Below the pieces are notes generated by a model, which saw only the letters and a program-made list of their open reading frames with translations, searched no databases and was not told the origin of the DNA. Shown one piece after another: positions 6,047 through 6,629 of a stretch of DNA of 6,629 nt; position 1 is the stretch's first letter, and every line of letters starts with the position of its first letter. A program made the position numbers and the translations under genes. This DNA is from Nitrososphaerota archaeon. Lineage in GTDB: Archaea > Thermoproteota > EX4484-205 > JAAOZO01. Where the stretch lies: positions 1-6,629 of the forward strand of contig JAAOZO010000114.1 in NCBI GenBank assembly GCA_011605715.1. Direction: 5' to 3'.

Positions 6047-6508
6047 ATGCCATACTTATGGTTAATATGTGATGGATTTAATTATATCACAAGCTTTGAA
6101 ATACTTACAGAAAGAAATTATGTGCAAACACCTGAACTTACGCTCGAAATAAAGCAAGGCGATTGCGAAGACCAAGCAATTCTAACATATGCAATGATAG
6201 AATACTACATGAAACATATTATTGGTACTGAATGTAACCTTTACATAGCTTACATGGATTTTTCTGATGGCTCAGCGCATACTGCAGTTTTCTTACCAGT
6301 TCAAGGAGGGAACGTTTGTATCATAGATCCTGCAGGTTCTTATCTTACAAAAGAATATGGCGAGATAGCGACAAAACCAGCGCAACAAGAACTTCAAGCT
6401 TATTCAAATTACTTGTCGTCGTATGGTTCAATAAGTAGCATAAAACTTTACGATGTTTCTATAGTTGACGGTAGCTACAAAGTTGTTGCAGAAGGTGGCA
6501 TCAGCTAG
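6047..6508 (+). CDS. Transglutaminase-like cysteine-enzyme domain, C-terminal part of the frameshifted gene
   Basis: The frame encodes a transglutaminase-core fold, a superfamily that includes protein crosslinkers, cysteine proteases and amidases. The triad is complete: Cys40 in KQGDCEDQAIL (codon 6164-6166), His78 in GSAHTAVF (6278-6280) and Asp94 in IIDPAG (6326-6328). A helical stretch after the Cys (LTYAMIEYYMKH) and the spacing of the triad are typical. The frame is open from 5960, and the codons before the first ATG (WPSVEKIYDYITSNVKYA) read as the start of the same domain. That ATG also has no Shine-Dalgarno site. The 6047 start is therefore probably only the first Met, and the true product is fused to the upstream coiled-coil part: 357 residues in total, with triad residues 244, 282 and 298. 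The substrate is unknown. The predicted location outside the membrane suggests action on surface or envelope proteins. Confidence 0.8.
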   Translation: MPYLWLICDGFNYITSFEILTERNYVQTPELTLEIKQGDCEDQAILTYAMIEYYMKHIIGTECNLYIAYMDFSDGSAHTAVFLPVQGGNVCIIDPAGSYLTKEYGEIATKPAQQELQAYSNYLSSYGSISSIKLYDVSIVDGSYKVVAEGGIS

Positions 6509-6524
6509 ATAATAGCATTCTTAT

Positions 6525-6572
6525 CTAAGTCTTAGTTGCAATACTTTGCAATTCAAGAATACATTTTGTATT
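6525..6572 (+). terminator. Cluster of short hairpins after the transglutaminase gene
   Basis: Starting 17 nt after the stop codon lie three inverted repeats: CTAAG-T-CTTAG (6525-6535), TTGCAA-TACT-TTGCAA (6536-6551, extendable by a G-T and an A-T pair) and AATACA-TTT-TGTATT (6558-6572). The DNA beyond is pyrimidine-rich. They may mark the 3' end of the transcript or stabilise it. No long T run follows directly, so the terminator call is tentative. Confidence 0.3.
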
Positions 6573-6629
6573 TAATTTCCACTTTTAGAAATTCTTTCTA
6601 TGCTTCTCTCTATGTAATATACAACTAAT

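Overview
The window is archaeal. GatD and GatE together form the archaea-only Glu-tRNA(Gln) amidotransferase, and they sit behind an archaeal-type single-protein Elp3. The DNA is AT-rich. The first gene of each transcription unit looks leaderless, with a TATA box about 25 bp before the ATG. The internal operon genes instead have Shine-Dalgarno-like sites, a pattern well known in Thermoproteota and some other archaea. The sequence alone does not allow a safe phylum assignment.

Minus strand, 5063 down to about 185: a TATA box, then elp3 (tRNA wobble-uridine modification), gatE and gatD (transamidation of Glu-tRNA(Gln)). The genes overlap by 4 nt (ATGA) and 1 nt (TAATG), so this is one compact operon, closed by an oligo-T run after gatD. 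All three proteins act on tRNA and may meet on tRNA(Gln) with a UUG anticodon.

Positions 5065-5405 form a divergent intergenic region with no convincing gene. It holds three CGTTA pentamers at exact 10-bp spacing and a 50-nt imperfect inverted repeat just upstream of the TATA box of the rightward gene.

Plus strand, 5434-6508: one gene split by a +1 frameshift. Its first part encodes a short basic N-terminus, a membrane anchor and 11 uninterrupted heptads with Tyr and Leu in the two core positions. The second part, in the next frame, encodes a transglutaminase-like cysteine-enzyme domain with an intact Cys-His-Asp triad. Removing one base from the G6 run (5962-5967) or the T6 run (5976-5981) gives a single protein of 357 residues, probably anchored in the membrane and facing outward. 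The break may be a sequencing error, a recent mutation or recoding. Small hairpins follow the gene. The most unusual content of the window is this gene and the region upstream of it.
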